64,000 nt of DNA from Oceanisphaera pacifica (GCF_017498065.1 NZ_JAGDFX010000017.1:1-64000), one strand, 5' to 3'. Shown: positions 46,317 through 56,509, counted from the stretch's first letter. Made by a program: numbers and translations. The notes: generated by a model not told the origin, from the letters alone.

Positions 46317-47219
46317 CTACCCTTTCATCACGCACTTGTCTTTATTTGAAAGTAAATTCCATAGTCGTAAACCAAATACGTTCAACCCCAGCCCTAACAT
46401 CACTAGCCCAGCGCCAGCCCATTGCATCAACGTCAATTGTTCATCAAGCAACCACACCGCTGAACTTAATCCCACCACTGGCACCAAGAGTGAGAAAGGT
46501 GCCACCATGCTAGTGGGATAGCGTTGTAATAAACGGCTCCAAAGCCCGTATCCCAGTAACGTTGCGACAAAAGCTAAATACACCAAAGAAAACAAAGTAT
46601 TGCTGCCAACATGGCGCAAGGCCTCTATTATTTGTGTCGGCCCCTCTAGCCACAGTGATAAAGCTAGAAAAGGTAAAGGCGGCACCAAGTTTCCCCATAT
46701 AATAAGACCAATAAGGTTCACTCGGCCTATTTTTTTGGTCACTATATTACCCAATGCCCACATCGCCGAGGCTGCCAGCGTTAACCCTAATCCCAGCATA
46801 GTCATGGTACCGTCACCGCCGTAACCTATGGTTGCCAAGCCACCTGCTGCCACCATTAAGCCCGCCAAATGCACAGGCTTAATCTGTTCGCCTAAGAATA
46901 ATGCCGCGAACAACAGGCTAAAAAATGCTTGGGATTGCAGTACCAGAGACGCCAGTCCAGCAGGCATACCATTGGCCATGGCGTAAAACAGCAAGGCAAA
47001 CTGGCCTAAAGAGATGGTACCACCATAGGCGATTAACCAGCGCCAAGGAATAGCAGGCCGCTTAACAAATAGCACGGCAGGAAATGCCACTAAAGTAAAA
47101 CGCAGGGCTCCCAGCAGCATAGGCGGTACTTCATCTAGACCCACAAGGATCACTACAAAGTTCATACCCCATACGCCGATTACCACCAAGGCCAATAATA
47201 TGTCTTTAGGTGCCATCAT
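46317..47219 (-). CDS. eamA: EamA-like DMT-family exporter (possible cysteine/O-acetylserine exporter)
   Basis: About 300 residues from the ATG at 47219, preceded by AGGAAG; E. coli EamA has 299. Ten membrane segments as two EamA repeats: GVWGMNFVVILVGLDEVPPMLLGALRF and LAFVATLLGYGLWSRLLQRYPTSMVAPFSLLVPVVG (each quoted only in part by position). E. coli EamA exports cysteine-pathway metabolites, but DMT substrates are not predictable, so the symbol is tentative. Confidence 0.8.
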   Translation of the reverse strand: MMAPKDILLALVVIGVWGMNFVVILVGLDEVPPMLLGALRFTLVAFPAVLFVKRPAIPWRWLIAYGGTISLGQFALLFYAMANGMPAGLASLVLQSQAFFSLLFAALFLGEQIKPVHLAGLMVAAGGLATIGYGGDGTMTMLGLGLTLAASAMWALGNIVTKKIGRVNLIGLIIWGNLVPPLPFLALSLWLEGPTQIIEALRHVGSNTLFSLVYLAFVATLLGYGLWSRLLQRYPTSMVAPFSLLVPVVGLSSAVWLLDEQLTLMQWAGAGLVMLGLGLNVFGLRLWNLLSNKDKCVMKG

Positions 47220-47276
47220 CAGGCTTCCTGTTTGCTTCTCGAGAAACACAGCGGTACTGCGTATAGCGTACCGCTT

Positions 47277-47582
47277 TCATCTTTCACTGACTGCTGACGG
47301 CTGACGGCTGATCGCTTCCATTTGTCGATTCCACTGTTGAGTAAGCCAATCAGCAACATCTTGGTCTATGGTACTGACTGGCTGTAACCAGGCGCAGTCG
47401 GCATAATGTTGAAAGCACAAGAACAACTGACAGCCTTCAAAACACAATAACCATTGGTGATAATCCGCCCCTTGTTCACGCTCAATTACCTCTAATTCTA
47501 ACTCTCTTATTAACCCTTCTGCCCATGGTGCAAAATGAGTAAAGGTGAGTGGCTGCGTTGTAGTCAATATAGTCTTGGTCAT
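47277..47582 (-). CDS. DUF3630 family protein
   Basis: 101 residues, acidic, with HQWLLCFEGCQLFLCFQHY and DVADWLTQQWN, as in the small DUF3630 proteins of Vibrio- and Shewanella-like bacteria. The function is unknown. The last 13 codons (EAISRQPSAVSER) are encoded by the dispersed GCTGACGG repeat, so the C-terminus appears to have been rewritten by a repeat insertion. Confidence 0.75.
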   Translation of the reverse strand: MTKTILTTTQPLTFTHFAPWAEGLIRELELEVIEREQGADYHQWLLCFEGCQLFLCFQHYADCAWLQPVSTIDQDVADWLTQQWNRQMEAISRQPSAVSER

Positions 47583-47628
47583 AAGTATTGCATCACTTAT
47601 TGTTAAATGGGAAGCGCTGAGTATAAGC

Positions 47629-49062
47629 CTAGGAGCTACAAGAAATTTCTAAGTCGCTGGCCCAGTCGGGAGCCGGCATGGCGTAGGCATTAAATTCGGG
47701 CTGCTCATCAAAAGGATTCGCCAGCAATCTTAATAAGGTATCCGCTTCAGCCATGTCGCCCTGCTCTGCTTGATCTATCGCCTGCTGCGCCAAATGATTA
47801 CGCAAAATATACTTAGGGTTAACGGCATTCATTTGTGCTGCTTTATCGGCTTGCGTACGGTTTTCTTGTGCTAATCGCGCCTGATAACGCACAAACCACG
47901 GTTGCCACGCTTCCACATCATTGACCAGCGTTAATAACTCAGTCGGTATCGCAGCCGAGGGAGTCAATTCGGCCAAACGACGGAACCAGCAGGTGTAATC
48001 CACTTGTTGCGCCTTCATTAACGCAAACATATCGCGAAATAACGCCGGATCCTCATCTTGCCACTGCAATAAACCCAATTTTTGGCGCATGCCCTCAGAA
48101 TATGCCGTCATTAACCGCTGCTCGTAGCCACCCAGCGCTTGCTGCAACGCATCCATTTCAATGACCCCAGACAAAGCTTGTGCCAAACGCTGCAAGTTCC
48201 AATAGCCCACTGCGGGTTGTTGATCGTAAGCATAGCGTCCGGTGTGGTCAGAATGATTACAAATATGATCAGGGTTATAAGCATCTAAAAAGCCGTAGGG
48301 GCCATAATCAAGCGTAAGCCCCAGCATCGACATATTATCGGTATTCAGCACCCCATGACAAAAGCCCACCAGCTGCCACTGGGCAATTAAGGTGGCCGTT
48401 TTTTCAACAACGCGTGCAAACAAGCTGGCATAGCCTGTCGCATCTTTTGTTAAATCTGGCCATTGGGTATCAATTAAATAATTCAGTAAGGTAGGAATAC
48501 ATTCAGGCTGACCACTGTAATAAAAGAACTCAAAGTGACCAAACCGTAAGTGGCTATGCGCCGCTCGCAGCAAACCCGCACCCGATTCAACCTGCTCACG
48601 ATATACCGGCTCTTGGCTCCCCACTAACGCTAACGCTCGCGTGGTCGCAATGCCCAAATGATGCATGGCTTCTGATGCCAAATACTCGCGTAATGAGGAG
48701 CGCAATACGGCTCGACCATCACCGAAGCGTGAATAAGGGGTTTTACCCGCACCTTTTAAGTGTAAATCCCAACGCTGATTATCAGGGGCAATCACCTCAG
48801 CCAATAACATGGCACGGCCGTCACCTAGCTGTGGGCTAAAACCACCAAATTGATGGCCCGCATACACTTGAGCAAACGGTTGCATACCCGTCACTAGCTG
48901 CAGGCCCGCAGTCATGTCTCGCCACTGCGCCTCAGACAAGGCCATGCCTAACTCATCGGCTAAATCTCGATTTAATAACAGTAACCTAGGCGAGCGCAAC
49001 GGCGCTGGGGTAACTAAGGTGCCCGCCCAATCAAACTGGGCGTATTGGTTATCCATGCGCAT
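47629..49062 (-). CDS. selO: Protein adenylyltransferase SelO (YdiU)
   Basis: 477 residues, the pseudokinase SelO that transfers AMP to proteins in redox stress. Motifs include YAGHQFGGFSPQLGDGRA, LKGAGKTPYSRFGDGRAVLRSS with the nucleotide-binding Lys, GVLNTDNMS and LDYGPYGFLDAY, and the C-terminal EISCSS. As in bacterial forms it ends in a Cys rather than selenocysteine. It starts at an ATG with TCTTAAGAGGACA-like ribosome region. Confidence 0.95.
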   Translation of the reverse strand: MRMDNQYAQFDWAGTLVTPAPLRSPRLLLLNRDLADELGMALSEAQWRDMTAGLQLVTGMQPFAQVYAGHQFGGFSPQLGDGRAMLLAEVIAPDNQRWDLHLKGAGKTPYSRFGDGRAVLRSSLREYLASEAMHHLGIATTRALALVGSQEPVYREQVESGAGLLRAAHSHLRFGHFEFFYYSGQPECIPTLLNYLIDTQWPDLTKDATGYASLFARVVEKTATLIAQWQLVGFCHGVLNTDNMSMLGLTLDYGPYGFLDAYNPDHICNHSDHTGRYAYDQQPAVGYWNLQRLAQALSGVIEMDALQQALGGYEQRLMTAYSEGMRQKLGLLQWQDEDPALFRDMFALMKAQQVDYTCWFRRLAELTPSAAIPTELLTLVNDVEAWQPWFVRYQARLAQENRTQADKAAQMNAVNPKYILRNHLAQQAIDQAEQGDMAEADTLLRLLANPFDEQPEFNAYAMPAPDWASDLEISCSS

Positions 49063-49218
49063 GTTTCTGTCCTCTTAAGGTTAAACTTTGTTTAATGTTA
49101 CTTTTAACTTCTTTTATACTGCCGCACATTGCATAACGAAGGCGAATAAAGCAATACAAAGCCATCAGCCAACATCATGCAAAAGCCATGTAATGAGAAA
49201 AATAATAACGGAGTTGTC

Positions 49219-49518
49219 ATGAAAACACGAATTGCTGCCATTGCAGCCTTAGCCCTACTTAGCGCCCCTGCTTTTGCTGATGGTAACCCAGACGCCGGTA
49301 AGGCAAAGTCTGCCGTATGTGCTGCTTGCCATGGCCCAGAGGGGATATCTTCTATGGATATTTATCCTAACTTAGCCGGTCAAAAGGAAGGTTATTTGGT
49401 GAGCCAATTACAGCACTTTCGTGACGGCGAGCGCAACAACGCCATTATGGCCCCCATGGCAAAGCCCTTATCAGACGATGACATTGCCGACCTGGCTGCC
49501 TATTACGCCAGCCTTTAA
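49219..49518 (+). CDS. Small class I cytochrome c (c553/c5-like)
   Basis: 99 residues from the ATG at 49219 (GGAG upstream). Signal peptide [20 protein letters not shown] with cleavage after AFA; one haem site, CAACH; distal Met in MAPMAKPL. It resembles one half of the cytochrome c4 in this window ([17 protein letters not shown]), suggesting a related periplasmic electron carrier. Divergent from selO. Confidence 0.92.
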   Translation: MKTRIAAIAALALLSAPAFADGNPDAGKAKSAVCAACHGPEGISSMDIYPNLAGQKEGYLVSQLQHFRDGERNNAIMAPMAKPLSDDDIADLAAYYASL

Positions 49519-49524
49519 GATCCG

Positions 49525-49695
49525 CTGCAAGCCGTCAGCGGTAAGCGTTCAGCTAACAGAAGAACAACACAGTGCCGAATGCCGATGCTATGAAGACAAC
49601 ACCGACCAACAGGTTCGGCGCTTTCCTTAAGCTCGGCGCTCGGCATTGAATTTATTGTTTGTCTGACAGCTGAAAGCTTAAAGCTGACGGCTTTT
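49525..49695. repeat. Dispersed repeat family 1 stretches between cytochrome c and recQ
   Basis: AAGCCGTCAGCGGTAAGCG at 49529-49547 and GACAGCTGAAAGCTTAAAGC at 49665-49684 are degenerate copies of the AGCT/GCTGA heptad family; GGCGCTCGGCATTG with GCCGAATGCC forms an inverted pair between them (about 49572-49648). No gene is seen in this 180-base gap. Confidence 0.6.
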
Positions 49696-49698
49696 TTA

Positions 49699-51528
49699 TC
49701 AGTCTTGCTGGCGCAATAGCGTAATAAAAGCGCTGCCGTAACGGGCCAGCTTAGTGGCGCCAATGCCATTAATTCTTAGCAGTTCGGCTTCAGTTTTAGG
49801 GCGATAACGTGCCAGCTCAGTTAGTGTTGCATCACTAAACACCACATAAGGCGGCACGTCTGCTTCATCGGCCAGTTGTTTGCGTAACTGGCGCAGTTCT
49901 TGAAATAGCGCTTTGTCTTCGGGGCGGGATAATGCCGCCTCCCCTTTGTCTTTTTGTTTTACTCGTACTACCAGTCGCGGCTCAGCCAGTTCTAATGAGA
50001 CTTGGCCTCGTAGTACGGGTCTGGCGGCTTCGGTGAGTTGTAACACCATATTGCGGGTAATATTTTGGCTCAGTAAGCCTGAGTGAATAAGCTGGCGGAT
50101 CACACTCACCCAATGCTCTTGGCTGTTATCTTTACCAATACCATAGGTTGAGAGCTTATCGTGACCGTATTCGCGAATACGTTGCGTATCAGCCCCACGC
50201 AGCACTTCAACCACATAAATAACACCAAAGTTTTGCCCTACTCGATACACACATGAGAGGGCTTTTTGTGCATCTTGAGTGCCGTCGTAACGGGTAGGAG
50301 GATCTAGGCAAATATCACAGTTACCACAAGGCTCGCGCTGATATTCGCCAAAGTAATTAAGCAATACCTGACGCCGGCAGGTTAACGACTCAGCAAAGGC
50401 GGCCATCACATTTAATTTATATAGCTCAACCTGCACTTGCTGCGCATTTTCGCTCTTTTCTAATAAACGACGTACCCGGCCAACATCGCCAGGATCATAT
50501 AAAAGTAGCGCTTCTGCGGGCAGACCATCGCGGCCGCCGCGGCCGGTTTCTTGATAATAAGACTCGATATTTTTCGGAATATCAAAATGCACCACATAGC
50601 GCACATTAGGCTTATCAATCCCCATACCAAAGGCCACTGTGGCCACCACTATATCGAGGTCGTCACGAATAAAGCGCTCTTGCACCGATTGACGAACCTC
50701 AAGCGGCAAGCCCGCATGATAGCTGGCGGCTTTGTGGCCACGAGCGATTAAGCGCTCGGCCATCTCTTCAACGCGTTTGCGGCTCGAGCAATAGACAATG
50801 CCGCACAGGCCTTGCTGTTCAGACACATAACGCAGTAGTTGATCGGCGCCTTTAAATTTTTCCACCAAGGTATAGCGAATATTAGGGCGGTCGAAGCTGG
50901 CGATATGAATCAGCGGGTCGGTGAGATTTAACCGATTCAGCATATCTTGCTGCGTGGCTTCATCGGCGGTGGCGGTCAGCGCCATCACCGGAATATGGGG
51001 AAACCACTGTTTTAAGCGACCCAACAAGGCATATTCAGGGCGAAAGTCATGGCCCCACTGCGAGATACAATGCGCTTCGTCTATGGCAAATAAGCCCAGT
51101 TCCAGCTCGCCGAGGCGCTCCATAAACTCATGCTGTAATAAGCGCTCTGGCGACACATACACCAACTTCACTTCACCACGGCGCATAGCGGTAAAATGGC
51201 GATGCATGACTTCGCGACTCAGCGAGCTATTAATATACACAGCCGCCACACCGTTCGCCACCAAGGTATCTACCTGATCTTTCATTAAAGAAATCAGCGG
51301 CGATACCACTATGGTCAGGCCTGGGCGCAGTAGGGCAGGAATTTGATAACAGATGGACTTACCACCACCTGTTGGCTTAATAACGAGTGCATCGCGCCCA
51401 GCAATGGCGGAGTCGATGATCTCTTGCTGGCCATCACGAAAGCTCTGATAGCCAAACACCTGCTGCAACACCGCCAACGGCGTGTCGGGGATGGGAGCGG
51501 GATCAGCGTGTTCGATTAAAGAGGTCAT
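49699..51528 (-). CDS. recQ: ATP-dependent DNA helicase RecQ
   Basis: 609 residues from the ATG at 51528, exactly the E. coli length; a longer start at 51582 is less likely. Helicase motifs: GYQSFRDGQQEII, PTGGGKSICYQIP, DEAHCISQWGHDFR, QETGRGGRDG. A zinc-binding RQC region (CRRQVLLNYFGE, CGNCDIC) and a C-terminal HRDC domain (LRINGIGATKLARYG) complete it. RecQ acts in recombination repair and restart of stalled forks. Confidence 0.96.
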   Translation of the reverse strand: MTSLIEHADPAPIPDTPLAVLQQVFGYQSFRDGQQEIIDSAIAGRDALVIKPTGGGKSICYQIPALLRPGLTIVVSPLISLMKDQVDTLVANGVAAVYINSSLSREVMHRHFTAMRRGEVKLVYVSPERLLQHEFMERLGELELGLFAIDEAHCISQWGHDFRPEYALLGRLKQWFPHIPVMALTATADEATQQDMLNRLNLTDPLIHIASFDRPNIRYTLVEKFKGADQLLRYVSEQQGLCGIVYCSSRKRVEEMAERLIARGHKAASYHAGLPLEVRQSVQERFIRDDLDIVVATVAFGMGIDKPNVRYVVHFDIPKNIESYYQETGRGGRDGLPAEALLLYDPGDVGRVRRLLEKSENAQQVQVELYKLNVMAAFAESLTCRRQVLLNYFGEYQREPCGNCDICLDPPTRYDGTQDAQKALSCVYRVGQNFGVIYVVEVLRGADTQRIREYGHDKLSTYGIGKDNSQEHWVSVIRQLIHSGLLSQNITRNMVLQLTEAARPVLRGQVSLELAEPRLVVRVKQKDKGEAALSRPEDKALFQELRQLRKQLADEADVPPYVVFSDATLTELARYRPKTEAELLRINGIGATKLARYGSAFITLLRQQD

Positions 51529-51665
51529 GTCAGCCTGCAAGATAAAAGCGGGTAAGTATTGTAAAGCAGGGGGGGCAAACAATGAAGCTCACCGCGCCCA
51601 TCGCTTATAAGCTTAGCCTGTATCGCATTTTGTTTTGCACAACTTAAGCTAGTCAATATAGGCCA

Positions 51666-51767
51666 ATGCTCGTCACCTTCGCGCTGATCTGGTGCTCTAC
51701 AGCTGGGATGGCATTAAATAGCGCAAAAAAGCAGTGGTATGCCAAACGCCTTAAACTCTACCTTTAA
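51666..51767 (+). CDS. Possible 33-residue membrane peptide
   Basis: ATG at 51666 with AGG nearby, one hydrophobic segment (MLVTFALIWCSTAGMAL), then a basic tail. It ends at a TAA just before a terminator hairpin. It could equally be a remnant of a larger membrane protein; I do not recognise it. Apart from this and the repeat at 51828, the 51529-51853 gap shows nothing. Confidence 0.2.
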   Translation: MLVTFALIWCSTAGMALNSAKKQWYAKRLKLYL

Positions 51768-51803
51768 TAAAAAAGCACCGAGTTTCAGGCTTGGTGCTTT
51801 TTC
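51768..51803. terminator. Bidirectional terminator near uvrD
   Basis: AAAAAGCACC and GGTGCTTTTT pair with further pairing near the loop; A and T tracts on both sides. Confidence 0.82.
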
Positions 51804-51853
51804 GCTTGGTGTTAATTTTTCTTATATCTGACCGCTGAGAGCTTACCGCTTTC

Positions 51854-54022
51854 TTACAAAGCCTCTAATCGCGCGTAAGCGGTGACCAGCCATTTGCTGC
51901 CGCTGCCCTCAAAGTTAACTTGCACGCGGCTATGATTGCCGGCGCCCTCAAAGTTTAACACTATGCCTTCACCAAATTTGGGATGGGTGACGCGCTGACC
52001 TAGCTTAAAGCCGGTTTCATTAAAGGTGTCTTGTACCCGATCTTGGCTAAAGCGGCCATTGGGCATGGCACGGCTCACCGTGGCCTTAAGGCGCACTTCA
52101 TCTAAGCAATCATTGGGCAGCTCTTTTATAAAGCGGCTGGGGCGATGAAACATTTCTTTGCCGTATAAACGACGCGTTTCGGCGTGGCTAATATAGAGTT
52201 TGCTCATGGCACGGGTAATGCCCACATAAGCCAAGCGGCGCTCTTCTTCTAGGCGCTGACTTTCTTCTGCCGACTGTTGGCTAGGGAACATGCCCTCTTC
52301 TACCCCCACCATAAACACCAGCGGAAACTCTAGGCCCTTGGCCGAGTGCAAGGTCATCAATTGCACCGCATCGGTAAATTTATCGGCCTGACCTTCACCG
52401 GCCTCCAGTGCTGCATGAGATAAAAACGCGGACAGCAGCGACATATCGTCATCTTCTGCAGGCGTAAACTGGCGCGTGGCACTGACTAGCTCTTCTAAAT
52501 TTTCTACTCGAGCTTGAGCTTTTTCGCCACGTTCAGCTTGATACATGGCTTTTAACCCTGAGGTTTCAATCACCCGATCAGTTTGCACATGCAAAGGGAG
52601 CTCTCGAGTATCATCTTCGAGTTGATTAATGAGTGCTAAAAAGCGGCTTACCGCAGAAGCTGCACGGCCGGCCAGTATTTTTTCTTCTACTAGTCGCCAC
52701 GCTGCTTGCCACAGGGTTAGCTCGCGCTCTTTGGCCGCATCGCGTATTAAGCCCAAGGTACGCTCACCTATGCCTCGGGTAGGAGTATTAACCACTCGCT
52801 CAAAGGCGGCTTCGTCATCACGATTATTCATCAGTCGTAAATAGGCCAGCGCATCTTTAATTTCTTGGCGCTCAAAAAAGCGCAAGCCGCCGTAAATTCG
52901 ATAAGGCAACTGCGCCTGAATCAAAGATTCTTCTAATACTCGTGATTGGGCGTTATTACGATACAAAATGGCCGCTTCGCTTAACGCATTGCCTTGGTTA
53001 TGCCATTGCTTAATGCGCTCAACAACAAAACGAGATTCATCCACTTCGTTAAAGGCGGCATATACAGAGATGGGCTCACCGGCTTCATCTTGAGTCCACA
53101 ACTCTTTGCCCATGCGCTCGGCATTATTGGCAATTAAAGTATTGGCAGCTTTTAAAATGGTGCTGGTCGAGCGATAGTTTTGCTCGAGGCGGATGGTTTC
53201 TGAACCCGGAAAGTCTTGTAAAAAGCGGGCGATATTTTCAACTTTAGCGCCGCGCCAGCCGTAAATAGACTGATCATCATCGCCCACTATCATCACTCTG
53301 GCCTGAGTGCCCGCCAGCATCTGTAACCACGCATATTGAATGCTGTTGGTATCTTGAAACTCATCCACCAAAATATGGCGAAAACGGTCTTGATAGTGCG
53401 CCAAAATATGCGGTTTATGAAGCCATAACTCATGGGCGCGCAATAACAGCTCGGCAAAATCTACAAGACCCGCACGGTCGCAAGTATCTTGATATACCTG
53501 ATAAATACGCTGATAAGTTTGCTGTACGGGATCGTGCAATATTTGAATATCTTTAGGCCTTAGACCTTCATCTTTGCGGGCATTAATAAAACCGGAGGCT
53601 TGGCGCACCGGCCACTGCTTTTCATCCAAATTCATGCCTTTTAGAATACGACGCAGCAAGCGCTTTTGATCGTCTGAGTCAAGAATTTGAAAGTCTTGGG
53701 GCAGCTTGGCATCTAAATGATGAGCGCGTAATAAACGATGAGCTAAGCCGTGAAAGGTACCCAACCATAAGCCAAATAAGCGCCCGCCCAGTAACTCTTC
53801 TACCCGGCCACGCATTTCTGATGAAGCTTTATTGGTAAAGGTTACTGCCAAAATCGCCGAGGCAGGTACTTGCTCGACTCGCATTAACCAGGCGATACGA
53901 TGTACCAGCACCCGGGTTTTGCCACTGCCGGCACCGGCCAGCACCAACATATTTTGTGCTGGGGCGGCCACCGCTTCCCGTTGCTCGTCGTTCATGCCGT
54001 CAAGCAGGCTGGATACATCCAT
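51854..54022 (-). CDS. uvrD: DNA helicase II UvrD
   Basis: 722 residues (E. coli 720). Superfamily-1 motifs: LAGAGSGKTRVLVHR, VTFTNKASSEM, VDEFQDTN, GDDDQSIYGWRGA, LEQNYRS, TLHSAKGLEFP and YVGITRA, ending in the UvrD tail that binds UvrB/RNA polymerase. It unwinds DNA in mismatch and excision repair. The order uvrD-yigB-xerC-yigA-dapF is the same as in E. coli. Confidence 0.97.
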   Translation of the reverse strand: MDVSSLLDGMNDEQREAVAAPAQNMLVLAGAGSGKTRVLVHRIAWLMRVEQVPASAILAVTFTNKASSEMRGRVEELLGGRLFGLWLGTFHGLAHRLLRAHHLDAKLPQDFQILDSDDQKRLLRRILKGMNLDEKQWPVRQASGFINARKDEGLRPKDIQILHDPVQQTYQRIYQVYQDTCDRAGLVDFAELLLRAHELWLHKPHILAHYQDRFRHILVDEFQDTNSIQYAWLQMLAGTQARVMIVGDDDQSIYGWRGAKVENIARFLQDFPGSETIRLEQNYRSTSTILKAANTLIANNAERMGKELWTQDEAGEPISVYAAFNEVDESRFVVERIKQWHNQGNALSEAAILYRNNAQSRVLEESLIQAQLPYRIYGGLRFFERQEIKDALAYLRLMNNRDDEAAFERVVNTPTRGIGERTLGLIRDAAKERELTLWQAAWRLVEEKILAGRAASAVSRFLALINQLEDDTRELPLHVQTDRVIETSGLKAMYQAERGEKAQARVENLEELVSATRQFTPAEDDDMSLLSAFLSHAALEAGEGQADKFTDAVQLMTLHSAKGLEFPLVFMVGVEEGMFPSQQSAEESQRLEEERRLAYVGITRAMSKLYISHAETRRLYGKEMFHRPSRFIKELPNDCLDEVRLKATVSRAMPNGRFSQDRVQDTFNETGFKLGQRVTHPKFGEGIVLNFEGAGNHSRVQVNFEGSGSKWLVTAYARLEAL

Positions 54023-54056
54023 TACAACTCCTGAGTTTATTTACAGTATTAAGTGA

Positions 54057-54764
54057 TTATAGCAGCTCTAGCATTTGCTCCAACCGTGTCAGCTCTACGT
54101 GGGGCAAACACTGTAAATCATAGGCTGAGCGGCCTTGGTCATTCAGCCAAATGGCTTGGCAGCCAGCGTGTACTGCACCCGCTACATCGGTATTAATATG
54201 ATCGCCAATATGTAGTATTTCAGAGCGTTGCACGCCAGTTTGCTGGGCAAGACTGTTAAACATATCGGCAGCGGGCTTCATGCGTCCATCAATACCGGCA
54301 CGCAATACCGTTTTAAAGTAGGGTGCTAAGGCAGTATTTTCTAGAGGGAGATTCCCATTGGTGATCACCGCCAACTGATAACGCTGACCCAATTCAGTCA
54401 ATACTTTATGGCTAGTTTCTGGCACCGTTATTTTACCGCGCTCATTTAAAAAGCCCTGATAAAACTCATCCGCCATACTCGCCGCTTCAGCCTCCCCCAT
54501 GCCCTGCTGACGTAACCCCTCGCTAAGTAGGCGCATACGCAATGCGCTTACATTGTGGCTAAGTTCGGGCTCAAGCTGCAAAATTTGCCGTTTAATCGCC
54601 GCTAAGTTTTCGCCGCTCAACAACGTTGACTCAGGCCTATGATGTTTTAGCGCCTGTAACAACCAAGCTTCGGCCGCTACTATTACCGGCACGTTATCGT
54701 ACAAGGTGTCATCTAAGTCGAAACTAATCACCTTTACTTGTGTTAATCGTTTATAAAAACGCAT
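54057..54764 (-). CDS. yigB: HAD-IA phosphatase YigB
   Basis: 235 residues. HAD motif I SFDLDDTLYDN (nucleophile Asp near residue 16), motif II VITNGN, motif III Lys in DGRMKPAADMF, motif IV ILHIGDHINTD. YigB dephosphorylates FMN and the riboflavin intermediate ARPP. It lies 34 bases from uvrD and 124 bases from xerC, the latter gap filled with dispersed repeats. Confidence 0.92.
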   Translation of the reverse strand: MRFYKRLTQVKVISFDLDDTLYDNVPVIVAAEAWLLQALKHHRPESTLLSGENLAAIKRQILQLEPELSHNVSALRMRLLSEGLRQQGMGEAEAASMADEFYQGFLNERGKITVPETSHKVLTELGQRYQLAVITNGNLPLENTALAPYFKTVLRAGIDGRMKPAADMFNSLAQQTGVQRSEILHIGDHINTDVAGAVHAGCQAIWLNDQGRSAYDLQCLPHVELTRLEQMLELL

Positions 54765-54784
54765 GAAAATCCTTAATACATAAA

Positions 54785-54896
54785 GCGATAAGCCATCAGC
54801 TTTCAGCTGTCAGTTAAGGGCAATATCACAAACATTCAGCTACACCGAACTAATCTTTAGCTGACAGCTTACGGCTGAAAGCTGACAGCTAGCTTT
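54785..54896. repeat. Dispersed repeat family 1 between yigB and xerC
   Basis: AAGCCATCAGCTTTCAGCTG at 54788-54807 and GCTGACAGCTTACGGC continuing into TGAAAGCTGACAGC at 54860-54890 are inverted with respect to each other and enclose about 45 bases. The gap has no gene. Confidence 0.7.
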
Positions 54897-55815
54897 TGTC
54901 GCGTTTCGCTCTGGGGTGTGCGTTGTCGTAGGCGTTGGCGAGATGTTGAAAGTCTAGGTGAGTATAAATTTGGGTGGTGGCTAAATCGGCATGACCGAGT
55001 AATTCTTGCACCGCGCGTAAGTCGCCGCTGGATTCCAACATATGGGTGGCAAATGAATGGCGTAACTTGTGGGGGTGGATATGGCTGGATAACGACTGTT
55101 TACCGCCCCACTCGGCCATGCGTAATTGCACACTACGGTGGCTAATGCGCCGCTGGCGTTGACTCACAAATAAGGCAAACTCTTCACCACCAGCCAAAGT
55201 TGGCCGTACAGCCAGCCACTTATGCAGCCACTCTAATGCCATGCGCCCCACGGGTAAAATACGCTCTTTATTACCTTTACCTATTACTCGTACTTGACGT
55301 TCTGCAAACTGAATATCACCCACATTTAAGTCGACAAGTTCGGCCAAACGTAAGCCCGATGAATACATTAGCTCCATAATAGCGCGATCGCGCACCGCTA
55401 ATGGGTCTGACTCATCCATATTCATCAGCTGATGCAGCTCATCAACGTCGAGATTTTTTGGTAATGGCCGACCTTGCTTAGGTGCACTCACGCCGCGAGC
55501 CGGGTTGGCTTGTAATTGACCTTGTAAGATCAACCAATCACAAAAGCTGCGTAACGCGCTAAGCTTAGTGGCAATAGAGCGCGGCGATAAGCCTTTTTTA
55601 TGCATACGCGTGGCAATACCACGCACATGATTAACGGTTAGCGCCGGCCAAGCTGTGAGCGAGAGTTCACTCAGTTGCTCGGCCATATCATTTAAGTTAC
55701 GGCCATAAGCGCTGCGAGTATTAACGCTTAATTGCCGCTCTACTCGCAGATATTCCAAAAAGCGCTCAATCACGCTCACCAGCTCGTCTTTAGCTCCCCT
55801 CGCCTCTTTAGTCAC
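54889..55815 (-). CDS. xerC: Site-specific tyrosine recombinase XerC
   Basis: About 308 residues. N-terminal SAM-like domain ([23 protein letters not shown]) and catalytic domain with Arg in [34 protein letters not shown] (Tyr). With XerD it resolves chromosome dimers at dif. Start is uncertain: AGGAG favours a GTG at 55815 (or 55818) over TTG at 55833. It overlaps the yigA stop by about eight bases. Confidence 0.95.
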   Translation of the reverse strand: MTKEARGAKDELVSVIERFLEYLRVERQLSVNTRSAYGRNLNDMAEQLSELSLTAWPALTVNHVRGIATRMHKKGLSPRSIATKLSALRSFCDWLILQGQLQANPARGVSAPKQGRPLPKNLDVDELHQLMNMDESDPLAVRDRAIMELMYSSGLRLAELVDLNVGDIQFAERQVRVIGKGNKERILPVGRMALEWLHKWLAVRPTLAGGEEFALFVSQRQRRISHRSVQLRMAEWGGKQSLSSHIHPHKLRHSFATHMLESSGDLRAVQELLGHADLATTQIYTHLDFQHLANAYDNAHPRAKRDKS

Positions 55816-56509
55816 CACTGGGCTCCTGTGCAATAAGTTTGGGAAGTATCTGCGCCAGCACCTCAGCTAACTGGTTAATGAGTAAGGTGTCCATGCCGGT
55901 TCCATAATGGCCACCATCGGCACTGCCAAAAGCCAGCAAGCCCATTTCGCCATGATGCCCAATACGAATAAGCGCACAAGAATTGACGAGTGAGTCTTGA
56001 AATAAGCGCCGCTTTTCTTCTTTACCCAGTCGCCCTAAATACACCATTTGGCTGCTCATACGCTCTTGATATAAACGCGCTAACGGCTCACTGGCGGTTT
56101 TATCAGCCTGCACAAAGGTACGCGCATCTAAAATAAGACGTACGGCAGGCACCCGCAGCTTATCTTGCAGTGTACGACGAATATATGACTCAAGCTCAGT
56201 AACGCTGGTGCATTTAAATAACTGCGGTATCAAGTCCATATAGACTCGAAAAATACGCTCGTTATCACTGGCCACCGTCATTAGCTCTGTGATGTCATCT
56301 TCTAACTCATAAATGCGCAGCCGCTGTTGTTCTAACTTAGCTTCAACTAACGACAAACTGCCCCTTTGTGCATGAGGCAGGCGTAGTTGTCTAAGTAGGC
56401 TTGGGTTGCGTGCAAAAAAATGCGGTTCATCCTGTAAATATTCAGCAATGGTTGCATCATCTAGCGCTACCGCCTCATTCGGGCTGATATCGCTTGCTTG
56501 TTCGCTCAT
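55808..56509 (-). CDS. yigA: DUF484 family protein (YigA)
   Basis: 233 residues with an N-terminal [26 protein letters not shown], a coiled-coil stretch ([22 protein letters not shown]) and a GAF-like C-terminal half ([32 protein letters not shown]). The function is unknown. It is locked between dapF (four-base overlap) and xerC (overlap), the order seen across gammaproteobacteria. Confidence 0.92.
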   Translation of the reverse strand: MSEQASDISPNEAVALDDATIAEYLQDEPHFFARNPSLLRQLRLPHAQRGSLSLVEAKLEQQRLRIYELEDDITELMTVASDNERIFRVYMDLIPQLFKCTSVTELESYIRRTLQDKLRVPAVRLILDARTFVQADKTASEPLARLYQERMSSQMVYLGRLGKEEKRRLFQDSLVNSCALIRIGHHGEMGLLAFGSADGGHYGTGMDTLLINQLAEVLAQILPKLIAQEPSGD

